Positions 10,602-20,532 of a DNA stretch of 64,000 bases are shown here, in pieces. Position numbers and translations under genes: made by a program. Every line of letters begins with the position of its first letter. The stretch's first letter is position 1. The notes below the pieces were generated by a model. It did no database searches and had not been told where the DNA came from. It saw only the letters and a list, made by a program, of their open reading frames with translations. The DNA is from a virus. The stretch is taken from positions 1-64,000 of IMG/VR virus record IMGVR_UViG_3300006923_000021. The stretch is one strand, 5' to 3'.

Positions 10602-13600
10602 ATGGGGTTTTTAGGGAATCTAGATAAAATAAATACTCTTGAATTATTCCTTACCGATAAGGGAAAGGAGTTAATGCTCAAAGAAAATGGATTAGGGTTA
10701 GAAGATTTAATTGTTAGGTTTAGTTTAGATGATGCGGATTATGATTATAGAAGGTCTAGTGCTGCGTGGGTAGATGGAATTTCCCCTATACCAGATGGAA
10801 GTTCGTTACCATTTGGCACTGACCAAAGTGGGACGAACAATGTGTGGCCAGATGGAAGTTCGTTACCAGATAACAACCCCTGTTGGTCTTGTGGGGGTGT
10901 AGATTGTGCACCTCTTTCAGGAACTTGTTGGTACGATATGCCAGATGTTAGAGGAGATAGGGGAACTAAAATAATTAACTGTTACAACGTTTCAGCTACA
11001 ACGGAAGGTGTTAAGGCCTGTACTAACGTATATGCATTTTATGATGTTACTTCCATAGATAGGGATGCCGCGGACGCCGCTAAACTCGGACTTAATGATT
11101 GGTTCGTTGGTATGACTGCTGCTACACCTAACTATATTGGTAAATTATTTCATATTGCTGTTTTTGGTGAAAGATGGATTAACACAAGTTGGTATCCTTG
11201 GAATGGTAAACTAGATACTTGGGAATGGACACCATGTGGTAATAGTGAACCAGGTTCACCATTAGGATATCCTTGTAACGATAATAGTTCTACTTTCATT
11301 GGTACTAATCCAGACTACCTTGAACCTGTAACTGGTTTATATTTACAAGCTGATAATGGTACAGACTCAGGTGTTGGTACTGGGGATTGGACTGGATTTA
11401 ATGAATTACCACCAAACGCTATTGTTAGTAGTTACGGTAACGGTACTGGTGGTAGAGCAGAATTTTGGACCACAGGATGTACATTAGTTGATATTCGTGC
11501 TCCTGGTTATGGCCACGATAAAGCGGATATTGGGACCTCTGGTCCTGTTGGAGTTACAGCTTCTACTTCTAACGGAAATATTGGTTACACATTCGACCCT
11601 AATGCTTTTAGTGCCAGCACCACTTTTAGTGCTTATACCCCAAATGACTTTACAATCACGACTCTAGGGGATGGACTGTCTATAACTGCGGGGGATTTAG
11701 AGGGGAATTTGCCGATTAACACTTGTGAAGATAATTGTTGTCCGGACCCTGGATATGAGGAGCCAGGATTATTTGGGTGTCAAGATTGTAGCCCATTTGA
11801 CAACACCATAACAAATGGGTTTGTATATGAATTTGTAAGTAAGAGTGTCAGTTGGGTTCCCATCAGTTCAAATGTGACTGGTGGTACTATGGACTTGCAG
11901 CTATATACAAATATAGCTGATTGTGTTAAATATAGAGGTATGGACCGTAATGTGTTGATTGTGGATATATTCGATGAGGCACAAGGAGGTAGTAATGCAT
12001 ATTCAAGTGCCGGTTACAGTGCTGGTGTTCTTCCTTTGGGACAGAAGACTTTTTATAATGGGGTGGATGGTATCCCCAGTACGATGCTCACAGAGACTTT
12101 AGGTGACTCGGGTGGTGAACTCTCCCCTACTTGGGCAACGAACGACTACACTGGGTATCATGGTGGTGGTCCTTCTGTTACAGACTGTACAAGTTGTGTG
12201 CCAGACTTAGTCAACAATTGGGGTATATACTCCCCCACAGGAGCAGACACACAATTCCAGGCCAGACAACAACAACCCACCGTAGATTGGAAGTACTCAC
12301 AAGACCTCTTCTTAAAAACACACCCATTCTATGAAAATTTCCAAGGGTTTGTGTATCCTGTGGTTCCTTTAGTGGACCCCACTGGTAACACCAATACATC
12401 TAAAATGGTTTTCCCTCTTCATTTATATGGAGCTATTTATGGGGAGCTGGTTCCTCTTAGTGAATTCCAAGACAACCCAACCGTTGTCGTATTAGGAGGC
12501 ACACTCGCGGAGTGCACACTAACGAATCCTTATGACGTGTTAACCCCTGTCACATATGACCCTAGTGGAGTTCAAGTAACTTCACAAAATAGTGACTATA
12601 ACTGGGAACCTTTTGATTCTTCAACATTTTCACCTAGTGAGGGAATAATAAATCTCACTATCCCTAAAGGAATGAGAAATTGGGGTTGGGACTTCAACCC
12701 CACAGTAGGATGTCCAACATTACCTTGTAATGTTGCTAACATATTTAGTGGTGGGACATTTGAAGCGGATTTAACTAGTTACACAAGTGGTTCACTTCCA
12801 TTGACGACCGTATCTTCAGGGTGTACCGAATGTCAATGCCTCCCTGCTGTTTTTATTAACAAAAGGGGTCCAGTTGAAGTTATAAATGAAGGACCTGGTG
12901 GGGGCACTAACCCGCCACCAGACAACCCTATAACTACGGGTATTTGTGGACCAATACCTGATTTTGTTTCAAATGGATTTAGTGCTTCTAGATTTATAGG
13001 GCAATCGGGCAAACCTTCAGGGGACCCAACAATAAACGAGGAGCTATATGTTCCTAAATCTTACACTAATTTTAGAAGTGGATTAGCGGACAGTGATACG
13101 GGAATAGGGGCAAATGTACCACCTCTTAGGACTACCTCCCATGTCGATAACTATAGTCCAGCATATAGCATTGATTTTACGATTACCCTACAACAGTTTT
13201 ATGAAAAAGATAAACTAATGTGGGACGTAGAGTTTATCAGCACTTCACGATACGGTGAGTATTTAATACAAGAAGGTGACGGTTCAAAGTTCTATTGGTT
13301 AATAGGGTCTGGGTATAAAGGAAGTAGGAGAAACCCTAAGGAAACTAAAGCTTGTATTAGTCCTACTCTTGCTATACTAAACCTACATAGAAGGGATAGT
13401 GTCGGTGTTAACATAGCTTATCTTAGGGGTTATTGGACTGAGAGTGAAAATTATGTGAGTAAAAGAAATAATATCAACCAAGGTTCTACAGAAGAAGTAT
13501 TGAGTTATGAATTTTGTGTTACTATGGCGTATAGTTACCGAGGGAAACTACTTAAGAAAACTAAAAGATTTAACGTAACTGGAAATAATTATGGGTATAA

Positions 13601-13619
13601 GTTAATTGATAAGTCATAA
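10602..13619 (+). CDS. Tail/baseplate structural protein with LTDKGK module, 1005 aa
   Basis: It begins 'NTLELFLTDKGKELMLKENG', then 'LIVRFSLDDADYDYRR', the same module as its neighbours: LT-D/E-x-G-R/K-x-x-L, then about 20 residues, then F-x-L-D/G-D-x-D. The body is Gly/Pro/Cys-rich beta-type sequence, with CxxC pairs near residues 98-110 and 375-395. The last 150 residues are more charged and compact. It lies between two paralogues. A start four bases upstream in another frame ends after ten codons, so the ATG at this position is correct. Confidence 0.6.
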   Translation: MGFLGNLDKINTLELFLTDKGKELMLKENGLGLEDLIVRFSLDDADYDYRRSSAAWVDGISPIPDGSSLPFGTDQSGTNNVWPDGSSLPDNNPCWSCGGVDCAPLSGTCWYDMPDVRGDRGTKIINCYNVSATTEGVKACTNVYAFYDVTSIDRDAADAAKLGLNDWFVGMTAATPNYIGKLFHIAVFGERWINTSWYPWNGKLDTWEWTPCGNSEPGSPLGYPCNDNSSTFIGTNPDYLEPVTGLYLQADNGTDSGVGTGDWTGFNELPPNAIVSSYGNGTGGRAEFWTTGCTLVDIRAPGYGHDKADIGTSGPVGVTASTSNGNIGYTFDPNAFSASTTFSAYTPNDFTITTLGDGLSITAGDLEGNLPINTCEDNCCPDPGYEEPGLFGCQDCSPFDNTITNGFVYEFVSKSVSWVPISSNVTGGTMDLQLYTNIADCVKYRGMDRNVLIVDIFDEAQGGSNAYSSAGYSAGVLPLGQKTFYNGVDGIPSTMLTETLGDSGGELSPTWATNDYTGYHGGGPSVTDCTSCVPDLVNNWGIYSPTGADTQFQARQQQPTVDWKYSQDLFLKTHPFYENFQGFVYPVVPLVDPTGNTNTSKMVFPLHLYGAIYGELVPLSEFQDNPTVVVLGGTLAECTLTNPYDVLTPVTYDPSGVQVTSQNSDYNWEPFDSSTFSPSEGIINLTIPKGMRNWGWDFNPTVGCPTLPCNVANIFSGGTFEADLTSYTSGSLPLTTVSSGCTECQCLPAVFINKRGPVEVINEGPGGGTNPPPDNPITTGICGPIPDFVSNGFSASRFIGQSGKPSGDPTINEELYVPKSYTNFRSGLADSDTGIGANVPPLRTTSHVDNYSPAYSIDFTITLQQFYEKDKLMWDVEFISTSRYGEYLIQEGDGSKFYWLIGSGYKGSRRNPKETKACISPTLAILNLHRRDSVGVNIAYLRGYWTESENYVSKRNNINQGSTEEVLSYEFCVTMAYSYRGKLLKKTKRFNVTGNNYGYKLIDKS

Positions 13620-13674
13620 TAGTTTACATTCAGGAAATAAAAATTAAGATAATTATATAATAAGGAACAACATA

Positions 13675-15348
13675 ATGGGATATATAACAAGTGCAACTAC
13701 ACAATATTTAGACCTTCACATGACGGAAAGGGGTAGGAAATTCCTATTGCAAGGAAGCCTTGCGGACCATATAGTTAAATTTGCTTTGGGTGACACCGAT
13801 AAAGATTACCGTAACGCTTTAAATCTAAGTTCTGGTTTTGTACCAGACGTGACCGGTAATCATGCTAACTGTATTTTTGGTGTTAATGACGGTTATGAGA
13901 TTAGAAATAAGATTACTTATGTAGAGGGTGGGACTTCATTAAGTAGCCAACAACAGAGTTCTGCGATGATGGGAAGTTACATGGACCCGACTACTAACAC
14001 TCCAGTTTGGGGTACTAGAATGACTACTAACTTATACCTACATGATTGGTTCACCGCTTTTAGAGTCGCTGCATTTTCAGAGATAGGGAACCACTCCTGG
14101 ACTAATTTAACAAAGAGTGACTTTACGGAATATTTTAACACTATATACCAACCATCAGGTAAAGCTTGGTCTTTAAATATCGGTGGCTTATTTGACGCGA
14201 TGGAAACTAAAGGAAGGGGAGTTGGAATAACCATAGCTGATAAATTCTTCACCCAAGAGAGGAACTCATATAACCCATCTAATAATGAAATTAAGTTGGT
14301 CGGAGCGACAGCAGCACTATTCCCTATATTTTTTGGGGGAGCATATGTAACGTCTAAGAACAAAGAAGTTACGTTAAAAGGAGCTCAACGAGGCTTGAGG
14401 AGAAAAGTGACCACCATTTCCTCACCTTTTGCACTTACTAGTGATACCTTTAAAAACATTAAAAACCAAGCCTTTGTAGGGTCGGGCAAAATGACTTTAA
14501 GTTTAGGGTCTTATTTAGATTATGGTTACATGTTTGGACAATTGGTGGAAAATATTACATATTACCCATCCTATGGTTATTATAACGGAAGTGGTGGGAT
14601 GTATAATATATTTGACGTGCAGAACCCTAGTTTTAATAGTAGATTTGCTGAAGGTAAGGGGAAAGAATTAAATACCTTAGTACCTATGGGCAGAGCAATA
14701 CTCCCATTCGACACTACAAGTAACGCATACTTTCCTCTCCAGACAAATCAAATTAATACTAATAGTACCACTAATTTTAAATCGGAATCTGGGACTGCGG
14801 TAGGTATGAACCTGTCGGATAGTACCGCACCACTTAACACTTTAAGTAAATTTTTATCAGGTACCGCACTTTACACTATAAATTCAGAAGCTAGGGCCTA
14901 CGATAAGGTATTCCAACCTGATAGACCCTCAGGTGAATTAAGAGAACCTAAGACTGGGTTAGAATTACTTATATCACACACCATAGACTTCTTTGATGCG
15001 TTAACGGTAGACCCACGAAGTAGTAATTTTATTACCACTACAGGTTCAGGTTTAGAAAAAGAATATAATATTTCTTTTACCTTTGAAATTACTAATAGTA
15101 ATAACCCGCAAGTTTCCCCAGCATCGTTAACGGTCAACATTAACTTTAGTTTAAAAGCTTTATTTGAAAACTTTACATATTTAGAACCAACCTCCACGAG
15201 CCCTAGTAGGATTCTGGTATGGGACAGTAGTAAAAAAGAAAATAAGTTCTATGGAGCTGGTGCTGCGGTAAGTGATTATACCATAAACCCACTAGCTTCT
15301 ACCACTACAGGTGGATATGCAATATTTAACAGTAGCTCAATAACATAA
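13675..15348 (+). CDS. Tail/baseplate structural protein with LTERGR-like module, 557 aa
   Basis: The N-terminus 'YLDLHMTERGRKFLLQGSLA' followed by 'IVKFALGDTDKDYRNA' is the third copy of the module shared with the two upstream genes. The rest is Asn/Ser/Thr/Gly-rich. The C-terminal half, 'ELLISHTIDFFDALTVDPRSS', resembles a folded beta-domain typical of virion proteins. The 55-base gap upstream contains an AT-rich stretch but no clear TATTTATA box. It is probably translated with the structural cluster. Paralogy is read directly; function is inferred from location. Confidence 0.6.
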   Translation: MGYITSATTQYLDLHMTERGRKFLLQGSLADHIVKFALGDTDKDYRNALNLSSGFVPDVTGNHANCIFGVNDGYEIRNKITYVEGGTSLSSQQQSSAMMGSYMDPTTNTPVWGTRMTTNLYLHDWFTAFRVAAFSEIGNHSWTNLTKSDFTEYFNTIYQPSGKAWSLNIGGLFDAMETKGRGVGITIADKFFTQERNSYNPSNNEIKLVGATAALFPIFFGGAYVTSKNKEVTLKGAQRGLRRKVTTISSPFALTSDTFKNIKNQAFVGSGKMTLSLGSYLDYGYMFGQLVENITYYPSYGYYNGSGGMYNIFDVQNPSFNSRFAEGKGKELNTLVPMGRAILPFDTTSNAYFPLQTNQINTNSTTNFKSESGTAVGMNLSDSTAPLNTLSKFLSGTALYTINSEARAYDKVFQPDRPSGELREPKTGLELLISHTIDFFDALTVDPRSSNFITTTGSGLEKEYNISFTFEITNSNNPQVSPASLTVNINFSLKALFENFTYLEPTSTSPSRILVWDSSKKENKFYGAGAAVSDYTINPLASTTTGGYAIFNSSSIT

Positions 15349-15351
15349 GAT

Positions 15352-15768
15352 ATGTCAAATCAAACAAGAACAATAATAAATAACTTTATAAGTCAATTTG
15401 GGAACACGCCCAATGGAGTTACCCCACTTAAATATGGTGCGGGTACTAGTTATACAGACGCGTCTAATAGTTCTACCGCAATTGTAGCGGGTAATAATGC
15501 TCATACTAGAGGAGAAATAGATGGGTCTAATCATGTAAGGACTTTATTTATATCGGTATTAAATGAAAAAGGAGATGAACAAGTAGATGGGGTTAACCTA
15601 CTTACGTATACTCCAGCTATCACATACCAGAGTAATAAAAATGGAATTACCGACCCAAGACTGGTAAAAAAACTACATTTCCAGGGAGCTCAATTTTTAA
15701 CCTTGTCATCAGATGGGCAATCCCTAATCCCATTGAGAACTAACACACCCAATAGAACAACGGTCTAA
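15352..15768 (+). CDS. Small virion-cluster protein, 138 aa
   Basis: Not recognised. A compact Asn/Thr-rich protein placed three bases after the preceding structural gene and 23 bases before the next. It has no signal peptide or membrane segment. The sequence alternates short polar and hydrophobic stretches ('VRTLFISVLNEKGDEQVDGV'), suggesting a beta-rich fold. A connector, chaperone or minor baseplate role is possible from position alone. Confidence 0.5.
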   Translation: MSNQTRTIINNFISQFGNTPNGVTPLKYGAGTSYTDASNSSTAIVAGNNAHTRGEIDGSNHVRTLFISVLNEKGDEQVDGVNLLTYTPAITYQSNKNGITDPRLVKKLHFQGAQFLTLSSDGQSLIPLRTNTPNRTTV

Positions 15769-15791
15769 ACAGTAAAAAAATATATATAAAA

Positions 15792-16895
15792 ATGGATTTT
15801 AAACCAGTATCAAGTAAAACAGTAGAAAGTGAAATAGTACCTTTCGGCACATTAAATCCCGCTTTTAATGGGTATAACCAAGTGATAGGTAATGCTTTGA
15901 AGATGACGGTCGCACAAAGAAACCCTAACAATGGTAGAGCGTTTTCTAATCTGTATCCATCTTTTAACTTACCTGCTGCTAATTTTGTGGTAAATTCGTG
16001 GGACATAGAATGGAGTTCTAACGCCTTAGAAAATATAGATAATGACGATAATGTGGTAGTGATTGAGATACCTAAGAATAGTTATGGGGAATTAATAGAT
16101 GGTCGGACCATTAAATTAACATTACCTCATCTAGATGGAACCGCATTTGATTGTTATAGTTCTTATTATTTACCTTCTAATGCGTCTAGTGACCCTAGTC
16201 CAGAAGCGGAATATTTTGGACACACATCCGCTTTAAATTTGGGATACCCCAATCCAGATGTTGAGACACCTAGCACTAATGTATCATTTCTATTTTCTGA
16301 TAAATTTCGTACACCAGCGGGTGGAGGAAGTTGGGCAGATGGATATACTACATCATCACCACCAGCAGGTTATCCAGATGCCACCACATTCTTTAGTTTC
16401 GAATCAGGTGGGGATAAGAAGGTCGCTTTAAGTTCTTCTGGGGCAACTACAGGGTTAGACCAACCTATTGGAATTTGTTATCTAGATAAAGGCTTTATTG
16501 TGTTAACTGATTCAGGTGTGACTCAGAATATTAAGTGGTCAGCCTGTACCGATGGGGGTTCAGGATATACCTATAGTGCTTTAACACAAGTTAGTTTTGC
16601 TACAGACTCTTCCCTAACATTTTACAGCTTTGAAAAACAATGGGTGTTGAATGTATTATGTGAAGCTGGTGTACAAGAGTTCGGGGTGACAAAAAACCAA
16701 ACCGCAGCAGATTTAAACCCCACTGTTAACGCAGATGGGGAGTATGAGTTATTTTCTGTTAACAAACCTGTTTACATTAGTGAAGTCGGGTTGTATGATA
16801 CTGATGGGAATATGTTAGCGATAGCTAAACCCGATAAACCAGTAGAAAAGTATTATAACAATCCCAGTTACTTTGGATTGAAATTTAGATTTTAA
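15792..16895 (+). CDS. Tail-collar/fibre-like virion protein, 367 aa
   Basis: The C-terminus carries 'KPVYISEVGLYDTDGNMLAIAKPDKP', the end motif of phage tail-collar/fibre proteins, also present in the 821-aa protein of this cluster. It lacks the N-terminal LTD.GR module. The N-terminal 120 residues look like a separate folded domain ('NPAFNGYNQVIGNALKMTVA'). The gene runs directly into the RuvC-like gene with no base between stop and start, so the virion and replication modules abut and may be transcribed together. Confidence 0.6.
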   Translation: MDFKPVSSKTVESEIVPFGTLNPAFNGYNQVIGNALKMTVAQRNPNNGRAFSNLYPSFNLPAANFVVNSWDIEWSSNALENIDNDDNVVVIEIPKNSYGELIDGRTIKLTLPHLDGTAFDCYSSYYLPSNASSDPSPEAEYFGHTSALNLGYPNPDVETPSTNVSFLFSDKFRTPAGGGSWADGYTTSSPPAGYPDATTFFSFESGGDKKVALSSSGATTGLDQPIGICYLDKGFIVLTDSGVTQNIKWSACTDGGSGYTYSALTQVSFATDSSLTFYSFEKQWVLNVLCEAGVQEFGVTKNQTAADLNPTVNADGEYELFSVNKPVYISEVGLYDTDGNMLAIAKPDKPVEKYYNNPSYFGLKFRF

Positions 16896-17489
16896 ATGTC
16901 GGTAAAAAGAGAACCTAAAATTCTAGGATTAGATGTGTCCACTAAAACCATAGGTTGGGCACTATTTGGTATAAACTCTAAAAGTCTGTTAGAACTAACC
17001 CATTTTTCCCCTAGGGTATCACCAAGACCTGAAGATAAGATAGAAGAACTCCTAAAGAAGGCAGTTGCTTTTCAAGAGAAACTAAAAGAAGTTAAAGACT
17101 TTAACATAACCAAAGTCGTTATAGAAGAACCCCTACTCACATCTAATAACATTTACACAGTAAGTGCGTTGTTAAGGTATAATTCTATGATAGTTAAAAC
17201 GGTATACGATGTTTTAGGTATAGTGCCTAATTTTATATCGACATATAATTCACGAAAATTTGCTCACCCTCCCCTTTATAGTTATAATGATAAAGGCAAA
17301 AAAGTTTTATTTGGAGGGTACCCAAAAGGGTGTGATAAAAAACACCTGGTTTGGGAACTGGTTAAAGAGTCCGAACCACAAATTGTTTGGCCTCACGCTA
17401 GAACAGGAAACCTTAAAAAAGAGTGTTATGACATGTCAGACGCTTATACCTGTGTCAAAGGGTACATGACCCAAAACGAAATCTGGTAA
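16896..17489 (+). CDS. RuvC-like Holliday-junction resolvase (RNase H fold), 197 aa
   Basis: Probable structure-specific endonuclease acting on branched DNA during recombination and before packaging. The RNase H-fold carboxylates are visible: D13 in 'GLDVSTKTIGWA', E77/E78 in 'KVVIEEPLL', and D179/D182 in 'DMSDAYTC'. Length is close to RuvC. It starts immediately after the tail gene's stop and is followed by a host-type promoter and the primase gene. This family resolves Holliday junctions as a dimer; phage relatives can be less junction-specific, so 'RuvC-like' is safer than RuvC. Confidence 0.8.
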   Translation: MSVKREPKILGLDVSTKTIGWALFGINSKSLLELTHFSPRVSPRPEDKIEELLKKAVAFQEKLKEVKDFNITKVVIEEPLLTSNNIYTVSALLRYNSMIVKTVYDVLGIVPNFISTYNSRKFAHPPLYSYNDKGKKVLFGGYPKGCDKKHLVWELVKESEPQIVWPHARTGNLKKECYDMSDAYTCVKGYMTQNEIW

Positions 17490-17519
17490 TTGACATTTCA
17501 TTTGTAAATGTTATCTTTA
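17490..17519 (+). promoter_or_regulatory. Host-type promoter before the primase operon
   Basis: TTG at 17490, 19-nt spacer, then TATCTTTA at 17512-17519, close to the Bacteroidota -33/-7 consensus (TTG, TAnnTTTG). The primase ATG lies 4 nt downstream, leaving little or no 5' leader. Confidence 0.55.
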
Positions 17520-17523
17520 ACAG

Positions 17524-18447
17524 ATGGAAGACCACAATCTTATAATTGAAATATTAGAAGACATTTTAGGTGATTCTTATAGACACCACCCAGGGAAAGG
17601 ACAAATAGCTTTTGACTGCCCAGTATGTTCTTATGACTTAAAAGGACTAGATAGGGGTGATGGTAAAGGTAACTTGGAGGTGAACTACCAACTGGGGGTC
17701 TTTAAATGTTGGGCATGTTCTGAAACTAATTACACTAAAGGTCGGTTAGGTAAACTAATAAAAAAATGGGGAACCTCCAGACACCTTAGGGATTTTGAAT
17801 TATTGAGCCCTGAAGAGTTCCATTATAAAAATACTAAATATAATAAAGAACTAAAATTACCTATAGGGTATGTGTCACTTATGGATATATCACCTTACGA
17901 TTTAAATGGTAAACAAGCGTGGAACTATCTTAGAAAAAGAAATATAAGTAAAGAACTTGTACAAAAATATAAAATTGGATTCACGACGGAAGGAGAATAT
18001 AAATTTAGAATTATTGTCCCTTCATATAACCTTAATGGTGAACTACAGTTTTTTATAGCAAGAAGTTATGTGAATAGTAAGTTAAAGTATAAAAATCCTG
18101 AACAAGAGAAAAGTAACATCATATTCAATGATGAACACATTAATTGGGATGATGACATTTATTTGGTAGAAGGAGTTTTCGATATGTTTTTTATTGAAAA
18201 CAGTATTCCTCTTTTAGGTAAGGTAGTTCCAGATAGTTTATGGCAGAGATTATATGAAGAGTGTAAAGGTAATGTTATAATTTGTTTAGATGGTGATGCT
18301 TGGGAAGACTCTGTTAGGTTGTATGAAAAAATAAACGGTGGTAAGTTACGAGGAAGAGTTAGGGTAGTTAAATTACCCACTGATAAAGATATCGCAGAAC
18401 TCAAAGGAGAAATAAAAGAAGAAAATATATTAGAATTGCATAAATAA
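17524..18447 (+). CDS. DNA primase with zinc ribbon and TOPRIM domain, 307 aa
   Basis: Makes RNA primers for lagging-strand synthesis. The N-terminal zinc ribbon has C32/C35 ('DCPVCSYD') and C62/C65 ('FKCWACSE'). The TOPRIM core has E216 ('YLVEGVFDMFF') and D256/D258 ('VIICLDGDAWED'). It is much shorter than DnaG and lacks a helicase-binding tail, as in T4 gp61-type phage primases. It shares one base with the next gene (TAATG), so translation is coupled to the nuclease genes. No helicase is present in the window; its partner must lie elsewhere. Confidence 0.85.
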   Translation: MEDHNLIIEILEDILGDSYRHHPGKGQIAFDCPVCSYDLKGLDRGDGKGNLEVNYQLGVFKCWACSETNYTKGRLGKLIKKWGTSRHLRDFELLSPEEFHYKNTKYNKELKLPIGYVSLMDISPYDLNGKQAWNYLRKRNISKELVQKYKIGFTTEGEYKFRIIVPSYNLNGELQFFIARSYVNSKLKYKNPEQEKSNIIFNDEHINWDDDIYLVEGVFDMFFIENSIPLLGKVVPDSLWQRLYEECKGNVIICLDGDAWEDSVRLYEKINGGKLRGRVRVVKLPTDKDIAELKGEIKEENILELHK

Positions 18448-19223
18448 TGGATATAAGTGTAGAATTAAGTGTCTTTAATAACATAAAGTACTTTGATGAC
18501 CCCCACAAATACTATATTGATGGTGAAGAAATGAATTCTGTAACCAGAGTTATAGGGTTATTTAAACAAAAGTTTGACAGTGATTATTGGTCAGAAAAAA
18601 AAGCAAAGGAAAGAGGAATAAGTAAAGATGAGATTTTAAGTGAATGGAAATATAAATCGGATTATTCGTGTGAAAAGGGAACATTATTTCATGAGTATGC
18701 TGAAAATTATTTAAATAATAAAGTATTTCCGTACAATAACTCTAGGATTAAAAAATTATTGGGAGAGGGGGAAAAGGACGTAAAAAAGGATTTTGATAAA
18801 ATTAAAGAAATGTTCCACAAATTTTATGACGATTCTTATGGTAAATTAATACCGATAAAGTCAGAGGTTATTGTGGGTGATGAGACTCTTAAAATTTGTG
18901 GGATGGTCGACCAACTCTTCTGGAATAATAAAGTTAATGAGTTACAAATTTGGGATTGGAAAACCAACAAAGAGATTAAAAGGAATAATAGATGGCAACA
19001 GTTTAATGAGCCCCTATCACATCTCGATGTGTGTGAATTTAATACGTATTCAATACAACTATCTTTATACAAATACTTAATAGAAAAAAACACTAAAATA
19101 AAATTAGGTGATTCTTATATTGTGTGGTTTAACGAAAAAAATGACACATACGAACCAATTAAATGTAGAGACTATAGGGAAGAAGTAATATCATTAATAG
19201 AAGAGTTTAATAAAACACTATGA
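18447..19223 (+). CDS. PD-(D/E)XK nuclease (Cas4/RecB-like), 258 aa
   Basis: Probable DNA exonuclease or nickase. The fold's motifs are in order: H82-E83 in 'GTLFHEYAE', D155 in 'ICGMVDQLFW', and D170-x-K172 in 'IWDWKTNK', with a later Gln/Tyr helix ('YSIQLSLYKYLIE') typical of RecB-family nucleases. The four cysteines of an iron-sulphur Cas4 are absent. It sits between the primase and gp47-like genes with overlapping ends on both sides, which indicates a role in replication or recombination, not defence. Confidence 0.75.
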   Translation: MDISVELSVFNNIKYFDDPHKYYIDGEEMNSVTRVIGLFKQKFDSDYWSEKKAKERGISKDEILSEWKYKSDYSCEKGTLFHEYAENYLNNKVFPYNNSRIKKLLGEGEKDVKKDFDKIKEMFHKFYDDSYGKLIPIKSEVIVGDETLKICGMVDQLFWNNKVNELQIWDWKTNKEIKRNNRWQQFNEPLSHLDVCEFNTYSIQLSLYKYLIEKNTKIKLGDSYIVWFNEKNDTYEPIKCRDYREEVISLIEEFNKTL

Positions 19224-20002
19224 TTGAAAAAATAATACATTTTTCTGATTTACATATAAAACTTTATAAAGACCATAAACAGTATAAAGACATATTATGT
19301 AGGTGCTTTAAAGAGTGGTCAGACTTAGAACCTGACCGAATTGTTTTTACGGGAGATTTGGTACACTCTAAAAACCAAATGACTCCAGAACTTATTAATA
19401 TGGTTACGTGGGCATTATCTCAATGCAGTAAAATTTGCCCTACAATAATATTGATAGGTAATCATGATTTTTTGGAAAATAATTTAGATAGGGTAGACGC
19501 TCTTTCTCCTATAATTAATACCATGGGTAATTCTGACATTATGTATTTTAAAAACTCTGGGGTGGAAGAAGATGAAAATATAAATTGGATTGTATATTCA
19601 TTAATGGACCACAATAAAAGGCCAGATTTTACACCAGACCCAGGTAAGGTAAATATTGGTTTATTTCATGGACCCATCCAAGGACTAGTTACTGATATGG
19701 GATTTGCGTTTGAGGACGGATACAATACAAATGAATTCAGAGGGTGTGACTTAGTACTTGCTGGTGACATACACAAACATCAAGTTTTAGGGATTCCTAA
19801 TAATAAGAAAGCCTATATGGTGGGTTCATTAATCCAACAAAACTTCGGGGAAAATGTACGTAAACATGGTTACGGGGTTTATAATATAAAGAACGACGAA
19901 TATAAATTCATAGAAGTAGATAATCGGTCCCCTTATTTAAATTTTAAAATAAAAGATATAACAGACATTGAAAATGGGAAAGAAAAACTCACCAACTTCT
20001 AA
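19220..20002 (+). CDS. Mre11/SbcD-like nuclease (T4 gp47-like), 260 aa
   Basis: Calcineurin-type metallophosphoesterase that, with the gp46-like ATPase downstream, would process DNA ends for recombination. Metal-binding motifs: D10/H12 ('HFSDLHIKL'), G45-D46 ('VFTGDLVHS'), N81-H82 ('LIGNHDF'), then 'GLFHGP' and 'LAGDIHKHQ'. It overlaps the preceding stop by four bases (ATGA). Its 3' end overlaps the next gene. Length matches the nuclease core with only a short cap region. Confidence 0.85.
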   Translation: MIEKIIHFSDLHIKLYKDHKQYKDILCRCFKEWSDLEPDRIVFTGDLVHSKNQMTPELINMVTWALSQCSKICPTIILIGNHDFLENNLDRVDALSPIINTMGNSDIMYFKNSGVEEDENINWIVYSLMDHNKRPDFTPDPGKVNIGLFHGPIQGLVTDMGFAFEDGYNTNEFRGCDLVLAGDIHKHQVLGIPNNKKAYMVGSLIQQNFGENVRKHGYGVYNIKNDEYKFIEVDNRSPYLNFKIKDITDIENGKEKLTNF

Positions 20003-20528
20003 CATACCTAAAGACCTATTAAAAGAGATAGAAATGTTTTGTGATTTAAACAAAGTAGATGACCCTAATAAGTTTTTGTTGGGATGTCTAAAGGGTGGTT
20101 TCGCGATAGAAAAATTCGGAAGAACACCTATTAAATCTGGAAAAGAAATTATTGAGAAGGAAGTGGAGAAAGAAGTGATTAGAGAAGTCGAAAAGATTGT
20201 GGAAGTTGTTAAACTAGTTGAAAGAGAGGTTCCGGTTGAGGTAGAAAAAATAGTCACTAAAACAGAGTACATTACTGACGATTCTGCGATTAAAAATCTG
20301 TTGGTAAAAATAGAGAGTTTAGAAGATGAGTTAAAAATAAAACCTAAAGAAGTGAAGGTAGAGGTGGAGGATAAAAGGCAGTTAAACACTTTACAAAACG
20401 AAATAAAAAACTTAAAAAATAAAATAGAAGAATATGAAGATGTTCTAAATCATTTTAGACGATTTAGTGGTAGTAACGTTACCCATCTTGCATCTTCTAG
20501 ATTAAACGATAACTTATATAAAGATTAA
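19974..20528 (+). CDS. Coiled-coil protein between gp47- and gp46-like genes, 184 aa
   Basis: Not recognised. The ATG at 19974 is preferred over an in-frame TTG two codons upstream. The first 29 bases overlap the gp47-like gene. Residues 1-45 look globular ('DLLKEIEMFCDLNKV'). From about residue 58 the chain is a long charged helix with a run of EVEK/IVEVV units and heptads to about residue 160. No catalytic motif. Its place inside the nuclease operon suggests a scaffold or partner of the nuclease complex, which is inference. Confidence 0.6.
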   Translation: MGKKNSPTSNIPKDLLKEIEMFCDLNKVDDPNKFLLGCLKGGFAIEKFGRTPIKSGKEIIEKEVEKEVIREVEKIVEVVKLVEREVPVEVEKIVTKTEYITDDSAIKNLLVKIESLEDELKIKPKEVKVEVEDKRQLNTLQNEIKNLKNKIEEYEDVLNHFRRFSGSNVTHLASSRLNDNLYKD

Positions 20529-20532
20529 AATT

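Noticed and set aside
12131-12399. Two overlapping short frames within the 1005-aa gene
   Set aside because: Both lie in the coding region of a clear virion gene and show no domain or promoter.
4282-16895. Diversity-generating retroelement in the tail genes
   Set aside because: No reverse transcriptase gene or template/variable repeat pair was seen in the window.
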